DNA of 64,000 bases from Aptenodytes patagonicus. Its lineage: Eukaryota > Chordata > Aves > Sphenisciformes > Spheniscidae. A program made the position numbers and the translations under genes. The notes under the pieces were generated by a model that searched no databases, was not told where the DNA came from, and saw only the letters and a list, made by a program, of their open reading frames with translations. Numbering within the stretch: position 1 is the first letter of the stretch; every line of letters starts with the position of its first letter. The stretch lies in NCBI RefSeq assembly GCF_965638725.1, contig NC_134959.1, positions 11,784,417 through 11,848,416 on the forward strand, in the 5' to 3' direction. Below, piece after piece: positions 13,701 to 27,440 of this stretch.

Positions 13701-16322
13701 GCAAAACTGATGGCACTGTCTAGGAGATAAAAGAGTGGTCCAGAGTCGTTTTGCTCGGCTCTGTCCGAAGCGCTGCCCTTGTTCCAAGAGAGAGCCCAAA
13801 GCTGCAGATTTTCCATCCAGCCTCATTATTTATTTCTCAGTAGAGCTTTTTGTTGTCCTTAGTCTCTAATGAAATAGATAAGGTGAATAAAAACCAAAAC
13901 AGATAGACAACACGGAGCTCTGGGTGGGAGGAGGAGAGGGAAAATAGTAATGTTTTTTCTCAATGAGAGAAAAAGAAAAAAGTAGAGGGGAGGGAAGGAG
14001 GGGCTCTAATGGATTTGCTCAGTGCCCAGAAATACTCAGGATTTACAACCACAGCAATCTTTTCAGTTAGGGCAGTAGTGTCATTCATTTGCTGTATTAA
14101 ACTTCTGCAGACAAATGGATATGTGGTTTTGGTGTTTTCATTTCTGATCAGTTTAATCCTTGTATCTCTTCCTTAGTTTGATAAAGGTTGTTGTATCTCT
14201 GTGAGTGGAGTCTGTGGGTTTGGATTGAGACGAATAGTTACCAGCGCAGCTGTAGAGGGAAGCTCTATTACAAACAGCAGGCACCTCATCTTCAGTTCTT
14301 CTCTCAGGCACCTCATCTTAAGTTGATTCAGAGCATCCGGGATATGGTTGTGTTTTGTCTTACAGCAACAGAGTTCTGACCTTCATTTATATCAAAAGAG
14401 GATGAGGCTTCAAATAGTTGACCAGGGTCAGACGTTACATGTGGCTTTACAGTCATGGGGATGAAAATAGAAGACTTGTAGTAATATTCAGCTAAGAAAT
14501 CATGGAAGAGATCTCAAAAGAACATCTAGTGTCCCCAGAAAGAATATTAAAGACTTTTAGAGCAGTTAGAGTTGACTGCAAAGTGCAGAAGCTGAACTGG
14601 GAGTTACACACAGAAATTCTGTATTCCCACAACCACAAAATAAACAGGAAACCAACTGTGATTCAGTAATACTTCCAGTTTGGTATCAGTAATATCAGCA
14701 CGATAGATTGCAGTGATTTCAATTTATCATGCAATAGATTGGAGCCTATTGTGAGATAGCTCTGAAACATAGATGAATCTAGAGAAGGGAAAATTGCAAT
14801 ACAATCAATGTTTAAAAAGATAAAAAGATAAATTCTTGTATAATTATGTTGAACGTAGTTGTCAAAGAACAACTGGTTATAGTTGTATTAATTCTTACTG
14901 AAGGAAGAATCTAAATTCCTTTTTAAAGGAGGGAAAACACAAAACCAGCACATTTTGAACAGGAAGACTGCACATACATTGTGGATGAGCATCATGCACC
15001 TGGGCACTGTTGGCTTTTGTGAGGAAACAGCAACCGAGAGTTCGTCCAGCGTATTGTGCCGCACACCTCTGTCTTGTGGTCTTGCTTGGGCAAGGAGGGT
15101 GCTTCTTCAGCTGCATGCATGCAACAGGATAAAAAGTTTGAACTCTGAGTAACCTGGTGGGGAAAGGGAGGCTGCCTGTTAACTAACTTCACGCTGAGCT
15201 GATTACCAGTCAGTGTTAATGGGAGAGTAAAGGTGTATTGGTTTCTGTGTCGACAATGTGCAAGACGGAGCAGCCACTTGCTCTGCAGTTTGTTTCTGAC
15301 CTTTATATCAGAGCCATATAAGACAACTGAATTTTATTTAAGCACTCCCATAAGATGATTTTATTTCAGCCTTTGAAGCCTCAGTACTTTCAGCAAAAAG
15401 TGCTAATGTAATTATGATATGACATTCATGTTCACAAGACCCTAGACCTGCGTGTTTAACTGGATTAAAGCAAATGGAACTTGATGGGGTTTTGGCCTTA
15501 AAAATTGCTCGTTTTTTATTTATTTAATCATGCCAAAATTGAACAAGGAAAATATTCTTCTACTGTACCTTAGCCCTAGTTGTCTTGACTCTGCAACCGC
15601 TCTGTTGATGATGACTCAAAGCCATGGTGAACTAATTAAGACAGTACTGTGTTACTAACAAAAGAGCTGCTTTCTTCCTCCCTCCTCCTCCCAACAGTTT
15701 GTCAAACAAAATTGTATCCTATACCAAAATAATAGAAATCTAATGTATCCTGGCACTCTGTCTCTAGTCAACCAACAGTATTTTGTAATGCTGTTTTAGT
15801 ACGTGCATTAGAGGACTTGTGTTTTACACAGCCCATTAACACAAGGGAATCATTAATTTCTGGAGAATGTCTTTGCCAGAAAGATGTGGGCTTTAAATCT
15901 TCTACATACATAGGAAAGTACTGTCCATCTCAAATGTTCTAAACGGTTATGATCATTATTGAAAATAATAGGGACAGTAACATTTTATGCTCTGCATTTT
16001 AAATGACTGCATTTTACAGTTGACATTCTTTTAGAAAACTCACTGATAGATTTGCATCTGCATAGACATGCTTAGATACAGTTTTTCATGTGGATCTGGA
16101 TTATAAGGTGCTGCTGTTTCTCTTCTTTGTAGTTTTCTGTGCTTCGCATGCATGTTAAGATAATTTTGTCTTGTTTAAAGTATTTTTGTGCTAATGTAGT
16201 TGCTCTTTCCACCTTTGTTTTTTATATAAACAAGGGGCACACGTGTTACATCTGCTTTTTGAAAGTTGTCTTTAAAAACTTTTAGCAATAGTTAACTCAG
16301 CTGTTTGTTTCTGCTCTCTAAG

Positions 16323-16507
16323 GGGTCGCCTGGCCTGATATGCACCGTCTGGCTGACAGAGTCCATCTGGAGGAGTTGACTAAAATTGGCATTCTGAAAG
16401 GCAATGTAGATGACATGGTGAAGGTTCATCTGGGTGCAATATTTATGCCACACGGACTTGGACATCTACTTGGAATCGATGTGCACGACGTTGGAGGCTA
16501 CCCAGAG
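16323..16507 (+). CDS. PEPD: PEPD (prolidase) coding exon, human residues about 324-384
   Basis: PEPD is the cytosolic Mn-dependent dipeptidase that splits Xaa-Pro and Xaa-Hyp dipeptides, recycling proline from collagen. This 185-nt exon follows an AG acceptor and ends at a GTTAGT donor. It starts with two bases of a split Gly codon, then 61 codons beginning [11 protein letters not shown] and ending [10 protein letters not shown], nearly the same as human PEPD. The motif [10 protein letters not shown] carries the metal ligand His370 (human numbering), and the His of DVHD is the substrate-binding His377. No frameshift or stop occurs. The donor leaves phase 0, which matches the next exon at 28684. 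In human this corresponds to exon 13 of 15. Upstream exons lie outside the window. Confidence 0.98.
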
Positions 16508-17154
16508 GTTAGTGTTAGTCCATTCTCAACTGCCTTGCAGATTAACCCCTCTCAATTCGATCAGCATTTCTCTTAGTTTATGCATGATTAGCCAGTTGCA
16601 TGTTCTCAGAGGTGGAGCAGATGTGCATTTAAGTTGTCTTTTTCTGGATGTGGTATTTTATGCAGTTTACTTTAAGGGAATCTATTAGTTCATTAAAACA
16701 TAAATTGCTTATGGGGAGAATTCAACTGATGCCGCCCTTTGGGCATTCTTAATCTGTTCAATTTCTACATACATTGTGTTGTTCTTCCATGAGTCACTGC
16801 TGTAACATATATTACTCAAGCATACCCTATGCTGTGACAGAGAGCATCTGTCTCTCTACCCGAGACCTGTAGTGGGAAGACTCACTTGCTCCATTCTAGA
16901 TGTGAGACAGCTGTGGGAGCCCACTGCTGCACCTGGGCTAGTAAATCCCGATGGCTGTGTCATATGGAAACAAGCTGGCTCATATTCCTGTCTTGAACTT
17001 TGATCTCCAGTGTCAACATGGGCACCAATGCAGATGTGTTGTCCTGGAATGAGAACAGAAAGAAAAAATCCATCAAGTCTTCCAAATGTGAAAACCTCTT
17101 GCATTCTGAGTTTCTGCAGAAAACACAGAACGATTACCTTTTTCCTTGAATTAA

Positions 17155-17707
17155 CGTGCCCCTGTACTCGGCACTGGTGAGGCCGCACCTCGAATACCGT
17201 GTTCAGTTTTGGGCCTCTCACTACAAGAAGGACGTCGAGGTGCTGGAGCGTGTCCAGAGAAGGGCAACGAGGCTGGTGAATGGTCTGGAGAACAAGTCTT
17301 ATGAGGAGCGGCTGAGGGAACTGGGGTTGTTTAGCCTGGAGAAAAGGAGGCTCAGGGGAGACCTCATCGCTCTCTACAACTCCCTGAAAGGAGGTTGTAA
17401 CGAGGTGGGTGTGGGTCTCTTCTCCCAAGTAACTAGCGATAGGACGAGAGGAAATGGCCTCAAGTTGCGGCAGGGGAGGTTTAGATTGGACGTGAGGAAA
17501 AATTTCTTTACTGAAAGAGTGGTTAAACATTGGCACAGGCTGCCCAGGGAAGTGGTTGAGTCCCCATCCCTGGAGGTATTTAAAAGACGAGTAGATGAGG
17601 CACTTAGGGACATGGTTTAGTGGGTGGTGGTGTTGGGTTGACGGTTGGACTCGATCATCTTAGAGGTCTTTTCCAACCTCAATGATTCTATGATTCTATG
17701 ATTCTAT
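17155..17707 (+). mobile_element. CR1 LINE 3' fragment with open ORF2 C-terminus
   Basis: A CR1 insertion cut off at its 5' end. A frame from about 17156 to 17620 stays open for 154 codons and encodes the C-terminal end of the CR1 ORF2 protein, downstream of the reverse transcriptase core ([13 protein letters not shown], then [12 protein letters not shown], then [13 protein letters not shown], ending RDMV and stop). After the stop come the usual 3'UTR block (GGTTGACGGTTGGACTCGAT) and three tail octamers ATGATTCT. The frame is uninterrupted, so the copy is fairly young, but it lacks endonuclease and polymerase domains and cannot move by itself. Same orientation as PEPD. Confidence 0.97.
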
Positions 17708-18993
17708 GACTGTGGTCTGAAAGCAGAATGGGTAAAATTCTGTAACCAATGAATGGTAAGATGTTTGCAATGATACTAACAAAAAAAAAAACCTCTAAGA
17801 GGAATTGAACTTAAGGTTTGAATAAAGAAAGGAAGTTTACAGCAGCTTCAGAAAGATTTCAGAAGGATTTTCTGTGTGTTATGTTTTGGTTATTTGAGGC
17901 TACCTCTTTAAGGATTTTCAATATGAAATTTCAGTATGAAAATGGATCATTTGCCTTCTCTTTTATGTAAGATGTTCTTTTACAAGAACCTGAAAAAGAA
18001 ACTAAGAACTATTTAGGTAAGGTTTAAGCATATTTTGGAGCTTGTTCATGTTGGGTGGACAGGCTACATAACAGCTGCTATGACTGGGTTCACTTTTGCA
18101 GACAGGGAAGAAACAGTATATAATATTTGAGGGTACTTGTTATGTTCACAATATATAATTATTGTTGAGACACAATACTGTGATGACAATGTATTGGCAT
18201 CAGCCAATAAATTGTATGTAATAAAAATGAAACAAAAATCAAAAGCAACCCTATTCTGTTTTTAAGGTTTCTTTGCTCGCTAATACAGAAAGGATGGATG
18301 TTTCCCCCTCTGTCTCTCCCAAGTGCATTCTTTCTGTGTACAAATAGAGGCACTCAGCAAAGCACAAGGGATGTGATTACTTGGAGAGTTCATGGACTTC
18401 AAAATCCAGGACCCCGATGTTGCATGCCTTCGCTTAGACTGTTTTCGCTTGTGTTGTGAATAACCTTTCTGAATTTGGTGGACTTACGTAAACTGGAGCA
18501 CATGTTCAAGACTTGGTAGGGTAAAGAGATAACTAAATTTTAGGAACAAGTAAGAAGAATTGTGAGAGTGAAAAGTACCAGGCTTGGGTTTTATTTAGAA
18601 ACTGTATGCTTTGAAGGTTAGAGCAAGTACCTTAATTTCAAGGGAGATTTCTAGAACTGATTTTTTGGGGAGCATAGAGCAACGGACCCTATACACCTTC
18701 CATCTCTCAGCAGGTTTCAGTAGTGTGGCATATGAGCTACAGAATCAGTTTTTTGTAACTAATTTTTATTTACATATGACCAAATTTACAACTGTTAATT
18801 ATCCAGTGTATTTTATAATTTAAGGGTCGTTTTTCTGAAAGCAGACCAATCTATCCACAGTTTTGAAAGAGCAACCTGTTATAGACAAAAATGGGTTTAG
18901 GGATTGTATTGTCAAATGAGTTAGGCTCTCCACTTTCATGCTTAACGTGTAAAAATACCAGAGCTCTATGCAGATAGAGAATTATATACCTGC

Positions 18994-19617
18994 AAATGGC
19001 CAAGAAGGCCAATGGCATCCTGGCTCGTATCAGAAATAGTGTGGCCAGCAGGAGTAGGGAAGTGATCGTGCCCCTGTACTCGGCACTGGTGAGGCCGCAC
19101 CTCGAATACTGTGTTCAGTTTTGGGCCCCTCACTACAAGAAAGACATTGAGGTGTTAGAGTGTGTCCAGAGAAGGGCAACGAGGCTGGTGAGGGGTCTGG
19201 AGAACAAGTCTTATGAGGAGCGGCTGAGGGAACTGGGGTTGTTTAGCCTGGAGAAAAGGAGGCTCAGGGGAGACCTTACCACACTCTACAACTCCCTGAA
19301 AGGAGGTTGTAGCGAGGTGGGTGTGGGTCTCTTCTCCCAAGTAACAAGTGATAGGATGAGAGGAAATGGCCTCAAGTTGTGCCAGGGGAGATTTAGGAAA
19401 AATTTCTTCACTGAAAGGGTTGTCAAGCATTGGAACAGGCTGCCCAGCGAAGTGGTTGAGTCACCATCTCTGGAAGTATTTAAAAGACATGTAGATGTGG
19501 TGCTTAGGGACATGGTTTAGTGGTGGACTTGGCAGTGCTAGGTTAACGGTTGGACTTGATGATCTTAAAGGTCTTTTCCAACCCAAATGATTCTATGATT
19601 CTATTCTGTGATTCTAA
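18994..19617 (+). mobile_element. CR1 LINE 3' fragment, slightly longer, with in-frame deletion
   Basis: A second CR1 copy 1.3 kb from the previous one, in the same orientation, starting about 150 bp further 5' in the element ([14 protein letters not shown]). The frame 18996-19520 is open for 174 codons and ends RDMV and stop. Compared with the copy at 17155 it lacks 12 nt near 19394, which removes four residues (LDVR) without breaking the frame. The tail reads TGATTCTATGATTCTATTCT, with a diverged last unit. Two copies this close may be independent insertions; different truncation points argue against a segmental duplication. Confidence 0.97.
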
Positions 19618-22600
19618 ATATTAAAATTCTTTGTTTGCGTAGACGTGCAACTGCATTCTTACATTAAGAATGTTTGCGTGGCTAATTTACTTTCAAAATC
19701 CAATGCTAAATAACAAATTTCCTGAATATGGGGGAAGCATTTATGTAAACTCACAAACAAATAGCTAAAGTCCTGTATTTGCATATAAATGTGCATGTAG
19801 ATAGAGGTGGGGCATCAGCTTAGTTTGAAAAACAATTAATTTGAGGTTCTGAAGAAGGGCAGCCCCTTTAAACTCTCTTTGCGGCATTAATTCCTCGTCT
19901 GTTAGACCCGTCACTTCTCTCTGACCCAAAGTATGAGGTTCCTTATATTGGGTCATTTGACTAAGGTGAGGTCAGAGCACCTGATGGTGGAAAACCCACA
20001 TCAAAGCCTGTCGATGGGATGAACTTCATTAGGCTTGAAGCTCTAATGGGAGGCATGGTCCCTGCCCACGGCAGGAGGGAGCCGTAGGGCTGCAGTGCTG
20101 GGGCAGCACTGGAAGGCTTCAGGGGACATGGTTTTCCCCAGGTAAATCTAAACGTGAGCAATTGGGCACCTCTCACCTGAGTGTGATACATGTCTGTATT
20201 AAATGGGAGAAGGCTTGTGTCTTGTGTCTTGTTGTTTCATGAGAAAATGCATTTTGAAGACATCTAGTACGCTGTGGAGTGATTTTTGATGCATTTTAAA
20301 TGTTTACCAGCTAGCGAGATTTTCACAAGGAATTTCATAAAGCTATTTGTGTGTTTATTGTACACTGAGCCCATGCCTGTAGTATCATGCTCTTTTTTCT
20401 AGCTGGTTAAGAAGCAAGTTATTTGCTTTTGGCTGAGGGAATTTCTGGGAGTATTATAAAGGATTTTTTAAAAATAAAAACTTTCCAAGTGGATATTATT
20501 CCATTATTTTTCCTCAAGTGTAAACAGTTACATTTGGAATAATACAATAAGCTTTAATTTCCTAATTTTTATCCGTCACAAAGTTTTGTGTGTTCCAAAA
20601 AAACTATTTCCAGACATTGTTAGCTTAGATTAGTTATTCATTAGTAGCCAAAAATTTCTTTTTTCAAAATTGGCAATAATAAGTTTTCATCTTTTCCAGT
20701 AAGCTGCTTTCACATGCAGCATTGAACAAGCACTTTCTTCCTCTTTGACAAACACTGTAAAAAGCTTGCACATTTTCTGCAAAGGATACTCTGGGATATT
20801 AGAAAAATATAACATTTCCCTTCCTTTTTCTTGCCATGATAAAGAATAATTGGTTTTGGCCAGCAATAAATGCGGCTTAGCAACTATGTTTAGAGCAAGA
20901 TTTTTAAAAGACCGTAACCACCAGTATTTCCCATTGAAGCACGTAAGTAGATGTCCTGATTTTCAGAAGTACTTGGCAGTCAAGAGCTCCTTCGGGAACT
21001 GGGTCTCCTGCAGTGTACCGTGGTATTCCTTGTGGGGAAACCGAGCATTGAACACTTCTTTGAAAATCTGTCTGCTTCTTTTAAGGGTCTAACTACAACT
21101 TGAGCAGTTCTGAAAATCCAGCCCCAGTGGTACTAATCACTTCAGAAAATCTGGCCCTTAGTCAGACAGAGCTAGCTTCAAAGGGTGAAAACTCCACTGG
21201 GCTTAGCTTCAGCTGTAAAATTTAATCATGGAGATGGTTTTCCCACACTCTTTCATTTGTTTCTGGGTAAATTCGATATGGGATATAAATGAGAGTTTGT
21301 GCCTGTTGCAATGGAGAAAATGTGGTAGGTGATCCCAAATTTTCAGACCCTGAGGTGGATGGGGCTGAAGTTTTCATTTAAATCTAGGTTCTGCGTCTCT
21401 AGATGCTTGAGTTGATTCAATTTCATGTTATATTAATTGACTGTAAGGCTCTAAAGAATGCTAAGTACATTTGATGACTTTCTATAATAATAAGCCAGTT
21501 AATTTAAGTAGGGTTAATAACTACTGTGATTTTAACATCTTGTGAATTAAGAGTTTCATTTTGTTTTGTCTTTTAAAATTATAAGATTTACCTTAGTTTA
21601 AAGTTTTAATTCAATTCTCTGTTCTCATGAAAAGCTGATCCTTTCATCGCTATTCTGCATCAGCAAATTAGAGGTTTGTTTTGATTCTGGAGATATCCAT
21701 GTCCTTCCATTACTGTGCATGCTTGGGGACCATCTCTGCTGCTCAGAGAGGTGTACAAGCTGCGTCTGGCTCTAAGAGAAAGCTTGGTCCAGGATCCCAG
21801 ATGACTGTTTGGGGATTTAGGTCACCAAACCTACTAGAGCATACAGGAATAATCTTGTTCTCTTTCTTATTCTGGCAAAAATTATTTTCCTTATATATCC
21901 TACTTTATGCTGAAGCAGATGATTTCAATTTTTTTGTGGTTAGCATTGCAAATGATGCATTAATGTTTTTTTCCTTTAAGAAGCAGAGGATGAGGTGAAT
22001 TTACCAAGGAGCCTAAAGCTGCTATGTAGAGTCCCAGTGATGCAAATTGCTTCACTTGGTCATAACCTTGCAAAGCCTTGCTCTTGCTGTGCATACCCAG
22101 GACCTACAAAAGTCTGTATGGTAGGCGCTTATATGAGCAAAGAGTAAAAGGGCCTTTCACCAGTTTTAGCTCTAGGTTTTGTTCTTGTGAGCGATTATAC
22201 ACCTTGAGAAAAGATTAGGAGAAAAAAACTGTTGCTTCCGCTTCATGGGGTCCACTTGAATCACTTTCTTTTTGATTCTTTGAATTTCTGCATAGCAGAG
22301 CCATATGGTTGTGTGGGCCACTGAGCAGGCAGAGTGCAGGCAAGAAACAAATTGGTGAAGACTTTCAATTCTACAGCATTTCCATGCAGAGCAGCACTGA
22401 AATCCATAGTCCTTATTGTTATCTGTTGGGTCAAACACCAACCAGGAGAGTTTCCTGCAGCCTAAGAGTCTTCTGTGGGATTTAAACCCCTCTCAGAGTT
22501 AGGTTAATAGATCTTCTTACCCTGCTGTGGCATCTTACATGTGCTCAGAAAAGTTGTGATCAGTTCCCAGCAGCTTTTCCCTGTGAGGACAGATGCTGGA

Positions 22601-24746
22601 GTTTGGGTGTTTATGGGAGCTTAGGACTTAGCAGAGGCAGAAGAGGAGGGAGGGCTCAGGTGCTGTGTCAGTGCAGTGCCGTGGTGCGCACCATGCCCTG
22701 TCGTACCACAGGGTTTCCCTCCTCCTCTGAGAAGGAAAGTGTCGTGGACTTGGGGGTTTTTTGTTGCTTGGTTTGGGTTTCATTAGTTCTGGTTAATTTT
22801 TTTTGATGGAGATACTTGCTTATGTTTCTTTTACTTGTTGAAGTTTGTTGCAAAAGACTTTGTGTGCTAAGAGAGTTTTTATCTGAATATTTATTGTCCA
22901 AATCTTTCTGAAATTTTAGCAGAGACTTACAGAGCTTGTGTGGTTTTGACCAATTCATTCTAGGCATAGTAGGAGAGAAGAACCAAGACAGTACGGTTCT
23001 GCTTTCAATTACATGTAATAAAAGGGTATCATAGGTATACTTCAGGGTTTTTGCTATGCAATTTCCACTAATATTAGTATCTAAAGATGACAAAAGAAAA
23101 AGCCCTTTCATTTAAGGCCATCACCTATGTATGCTTTCTGTGTGTCACAAGAAAACCGGTCTATTAGATTTTAAATGGTGCTTGTCGTTGGTCTAATTTT
23201 AAAACAGTGTCGCTGGTAGCTTTTGCAATTCTTTATCTCATTTCTTATGAATTCTCTATCTAAATATTCTCCTCATCTTCCAGGTTTATGTTGTAGTTGT
23301 CAACTTGGTGATTTTCACTATTTGCTATCTCTTCTTTTTCTCATGCTTAGGTTTTAAGAAAAAAAGAAAAAATATAATCTGTATGTTTTATTATTTCCAT
23401 TATGATAGCAGTGGAGCTTGGTGACATCTGAGGATCAGGAAGCAAAAATGACATGGGAAGTTATGCTCAGAACCATGCTGTAGCGATGGACTGAAGTTCA
23501 GCTCTATCTGACTCAGCAGGCAGCGGTGCCTTGAATAAGTGGCAGGTGATTTTTCCTCATTCCCTGCAATAACAGAAACTTATTAGGCAGTTTAAACCTG
23601 ATACCACAGTTAATACCTAGGAAAAAACAAAAATGTTTCAAATAAAATAGCCAGTTAAACATCGTGTGCCCTCCATTCCCCCAATATTAACTTTGAACTG
23701 TGTCCCAAAAGCTCCAGCTAGTAATTAGATTCTCATGCAGAAGTGGAAGCTTTGACTTGCAAATGCCACGAGTGGTATGTGATGCTTGGGGCATGTTCTC
23801 CTGTAACCTGCTGCTGATTTCAAAGGCAGGACTGACAGCAGTTCCTTCAGGTGACTATAGGCAGCTCAGGCTGCTGGGAAGAAGCGGGATAGATTGAATA
23901 AACTAATCTTCGTTAGTAACACTCAGCAAGGGAAACAAGGGCTTAGAGAGAAGGGACCAGGGGACAAGTGAAATGGAATTCAATACTTTTATTTTATTAG
24001 CTGCATAGGGCTCCGTTCTTTTTACAATAAATGAGCTAATTAGAAGTTGAGTATACGCAGTGGGAGACTAGGGAAGAGTGAAAGAGCCGAGATTTCACTT
24101 CGGTGTTGATTTCATATAATCTAAATATAATGTTAGTATTCTGACTAATTTAAATACTTGATTGCACTTAGCTTGGTAAAATGGTTAGGACTTCACTGTA
24201 TTGGATGTGGTCCAACTGGGACAGTCTGTTTGTCAGGCTCAGAAAAGTTCTGTGATGATTTAGCTGGAAAAAAGTACCAGAAACTAGTTTGTGTCACTAC
24301 ATGAGTCTTTTACTGTGGTTCAGTATTTGCAGTTATAAGTAGCTTTGGTGATCTCTGCTGTGGCCGTGTTTTGCTGCCATTGCTGGCTTGAGGAAACTTC
24401 TGGGTGATGCCAACTAAGCGTTGCAGCCCCTGGTTTCAGGGGGGAGGGTATCTTTGCATCTCTGCACTTCTGCATCCCTAGCTAGTGTCATGGCCCTGTG
24501 GGCGATGACCAGCCAGCACAGAGACATCGTCTGTGGTTTTCTTCTGTCCTGATCCAAAGACGGACCCAAGATCAGGCTCACCTGAGTGGGCCTGGAGCCA
24601 TTTCTGCTTCTGATCACTTTGCCTGGTAGCTGGTGTCTGTGGGACAAGATCCACATGATACACATTGCAGTTCTTCCATGGAAAAAGCAACATATACCCC
24701 CAATTAACCATTGAGTTGCTTAGGAGCAGGCAGTATCCTGCCATCC

Positions 24747-24770
24747 ATAAGGATGCAGCAGCATCCTTAT
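24747..24770. repeat. Perfect 10-bp hairpin
   Basis: ATAAGGATGC at 24747-24756 and GCATCCTTAT at 24761-24770 are exact reverse complements around the loop AGCA. CAGTAT at 24731 and ATACTG at 24769 offer an overlapping alternative pairing. It lies in a PEPD intron; no role is known to me. Confidence 0.6.
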
Positions 24771-27343
24771 ACTGAGGTATTCTGGGGATATTGTAACTTC
24801 TAGTCTTCCACAGCCACTTTTCTGGGGGATAGGCATATTTGCATACTTCCTAATTCCCTGCTTATTCCAAAAATAGATCTATATTTTATATTACTGCACA
24901 CTTAATTTGAACTTTTATTTTGCTTACATAGTAATGAAATCAGTTTACATAATAATTCTCTTGTTCCCTTGACAGTCCTTATTGCCTAGACATGCTGTTT
25001 TTTGTTACCTTACATGAACCATTAATTGGAATCTGATGTTCTTGGCAGGAGTACAGTCGCAAATGACAGTGTCATACATCTGTGCTTACTGTGGGGGGAG
25101 TGTCTCAATTTTAAAATATGAGCAGAACCTCCAAATAAAATCAGTCTTAGAAAACAATTTCGGATATAGTCTGTTGTTGCAATATACAGGAAAATAAAGA
25201 GTTCTTCGAAAAGTAATTTTCCCAGAATATCATTGTGAGTCTCTTTTTAGATGCCTAGGCATTAACGTTTTCTAGATTATTCTCTACACTTTTTTTAGGC
25301 AAATTACCAGATTATGCTTTACAGTTGTACAGCAATGAGTGTGACAGGGTCCTGCTCCATGGCCAGGCCTCCAGCATGTAACCGTAATAGAAACAGATAT
25401 CCATACTGCTGCTACGCCAGTGTTCACATTTTTACTCTTCATTTCATCTGACTACAAAACAACATCATGGTTATTGTTGAAAACAAGGCTTTTGTTGTTT
25501 AGCTGCAAAATGTAGGGAATTTTCCTCCTCACAAAGAAGAAAATCCATTAATGGCAGAAGATTCATACTGACAGATGAGAGTGCAAGGTTTCCCCATCAG
25601 GCTTCGCTCTCAACAGGGTTTGACTTGATGGAAAATGGCAATGTCCTTGTTTCAGACCTGTCATCTTCTGTTTGGGGGTGGTGGTGTTTCAGTCATTAAA
25701 AAAATCCTGTTTGTCCTAGTTTTCATAAACAACCGAAGCAGACTGAGAGCTGAGAACTGTCAGCCTCTGGACCTGATGGCCATGGTGGCTACCGAGATGG
25801 TCATGAGTGCCCAGAGATCAGATGTCATTTGGGATGCTGAAGCCATAGTCTGATGTACGTTTTAATCCAGTGCTGTTCTCAAAAGAAGGAATTTTGCCAT
25901 GTCCCCATCTTGGTCACCTTCCCCTTTCCCCATTCTGCTCATTCCCAGTCCCAGCTCATGTTGTCCTTCAGCCTCGCAGCAAGTTGGACTGGGGCTGTCC
26001 TCCGCTCAGGGTATGCATGGCCATGTACATGCGACAGCCAGAACCTGTCTCTTCATCCATTTCACGCATCTCTTGGTGAACACCTTGCTAGCCTCTGTTA
26101 AAATGGACTGTAGATCTTCCTCACCGCAAGCCCACCCGCTGGTGTCCTGCTTGCTGTCTTTGAAAAGCTGAGCAGTGTTACCCTTTCTCTGAAGGCCCGT
26201 TAGAGATGCTTTCATGGAAGAGGTGTAGCTGCTGCTATTTACACAGTGACTTCAGTGCCTGCAAAATCCAAAGACCTGGAGATGAAACCAAGAGCCGACA
26301 CAACCTAGAGTTGAGATAGGACGGGGTGAATATCAAAAAGAGTTTGTGAATTCCTTCTAGAGAAGTTAAATTTTTACTTTTGGGTGAGCAGTAGTATTCA
26401 GGTGCCTCGGGAGCCCTCCCTGCATTGCTGACGGCCCGGGGAGCCTGTACTGCTGAAGGAGGTTTCCAAAGGTGAATCCCCGGGTCTTGCTCCTGAGTTG
26501 TAAACACTCCGTTAGCTTCTTGGAGGAAGTACTAAAAGCAGAATCAGACTGCAAGAAGTCCAGACAAAATGCCTACGCGTTGCTTTAATGGCTGTACAGA
26601 GGCAAATGAAGTGGGCATTGAGGCTTGATCATCACACCTGGTGTTAAACTTCATTTGTTTTAAGAAAAGGCAAAAAAATGCGGATGTCGTGCCAGGGCTG
26701 CCTTCAGAGGATGTTTGCCATTGTTTTCCTCGCTGCGCATTCATCTTTCTAGCATCTGTCTTGGATTGACTGCCTCAGAAAAGGCATTTACAAGTAGAAT
26801 TGAAGAGAAGTGTACTTAAAAGCCAAATATGGGTTGTTTGTTGTAAAGCAGCCGATAGATAGTTGGCAAGACACCAAAAGGTCCAGACACTAATCTAATT
26901 GTTTACAGCTCATGGAGAGATTAATCCACAAGATTGGATGCCCTCATTTCCTTTACACATTACAATGAATGTGTGAGATGCCAAACCCCATGGGGCAGCA
27001 GCAGAAAGAAAAATGGCTCCATTTCAGTGCAGTTATTGTTTCAAGTTTAGAAATATATTGATTCTCTTTGGGTTTTGATAAGAATATAAATGCAAAGTGC
27101 CTTGCTTAATATCAGAGTATTCTTGTTTCCTAGCATCAGTAAAACAAAATAATGCTTTCTTATTTTAGTGTAATATAATGCTCTTCAAAATTCAGATCAA
27201 ACATATGAAATAAAATGTATCAAATACACAGCGAAAATGGTCAGGACACACTTGATGGCTTGCGAAGGCAAGCAAATGCTCCGCGTCTCTGAAAAATGAG
27301 CAAACCTACCCTCGGATGTCCAGGCTGGTGAGCTCTGAAAATC

Positions 27344-27440
27344 TTAGAATCATAGAATAGTTTGGGTTGGAAGGGACCTCCAAAGGTCATCTAGTCCAAC
27401 CCCCCTGCTGTGGGCAGGGTCATCTTGGCTAATCTGCAGG
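27344..27440 (-). mobile_element. CR1 LINE 3' end, antisense
   Basis: The block AGAATCATAGAATAGTTTGG, followed by GTTGGAAGGGACC and CATCTAGTCCAACCCCCCTG, is the reverse complement of a CR1 3' end, so the element runs on the - strand with its tail at 27344. Similarity fades soon after the GGGCAGGGTCATCTTGGC block, near 27440. It is a short 5'-truncated copy antisense to PEPD. The exact 5' limit is uncertain. Confidence 0.92.

Larger units (their letters stand above)
1..16322 (+). other. PEPD: PEPD intron (5' part of window)
   Basis: This stretch precedes the first visible PEPD exon and ends in a normal acceptor (TCTCTAAG). I looked for the upstream exon, which in the family ends with a Lys-Pro-Gly codon run just before the VAWPDMHR segment, and did not find it, so the whole stretch is taken as one intron or the end of one. 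It is AT-rich with many stops in all frames. The only contents I can name are a truncated CR1 at 3736-4020, a CR1 tail remnant near 4218-4275, an unassigned open frame at 2724-3158 on the - strand and a small palindrome at 4711-4729. The rest shows nothing I can call. A short diverged exon could have been missed. Confidence 0.7.
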
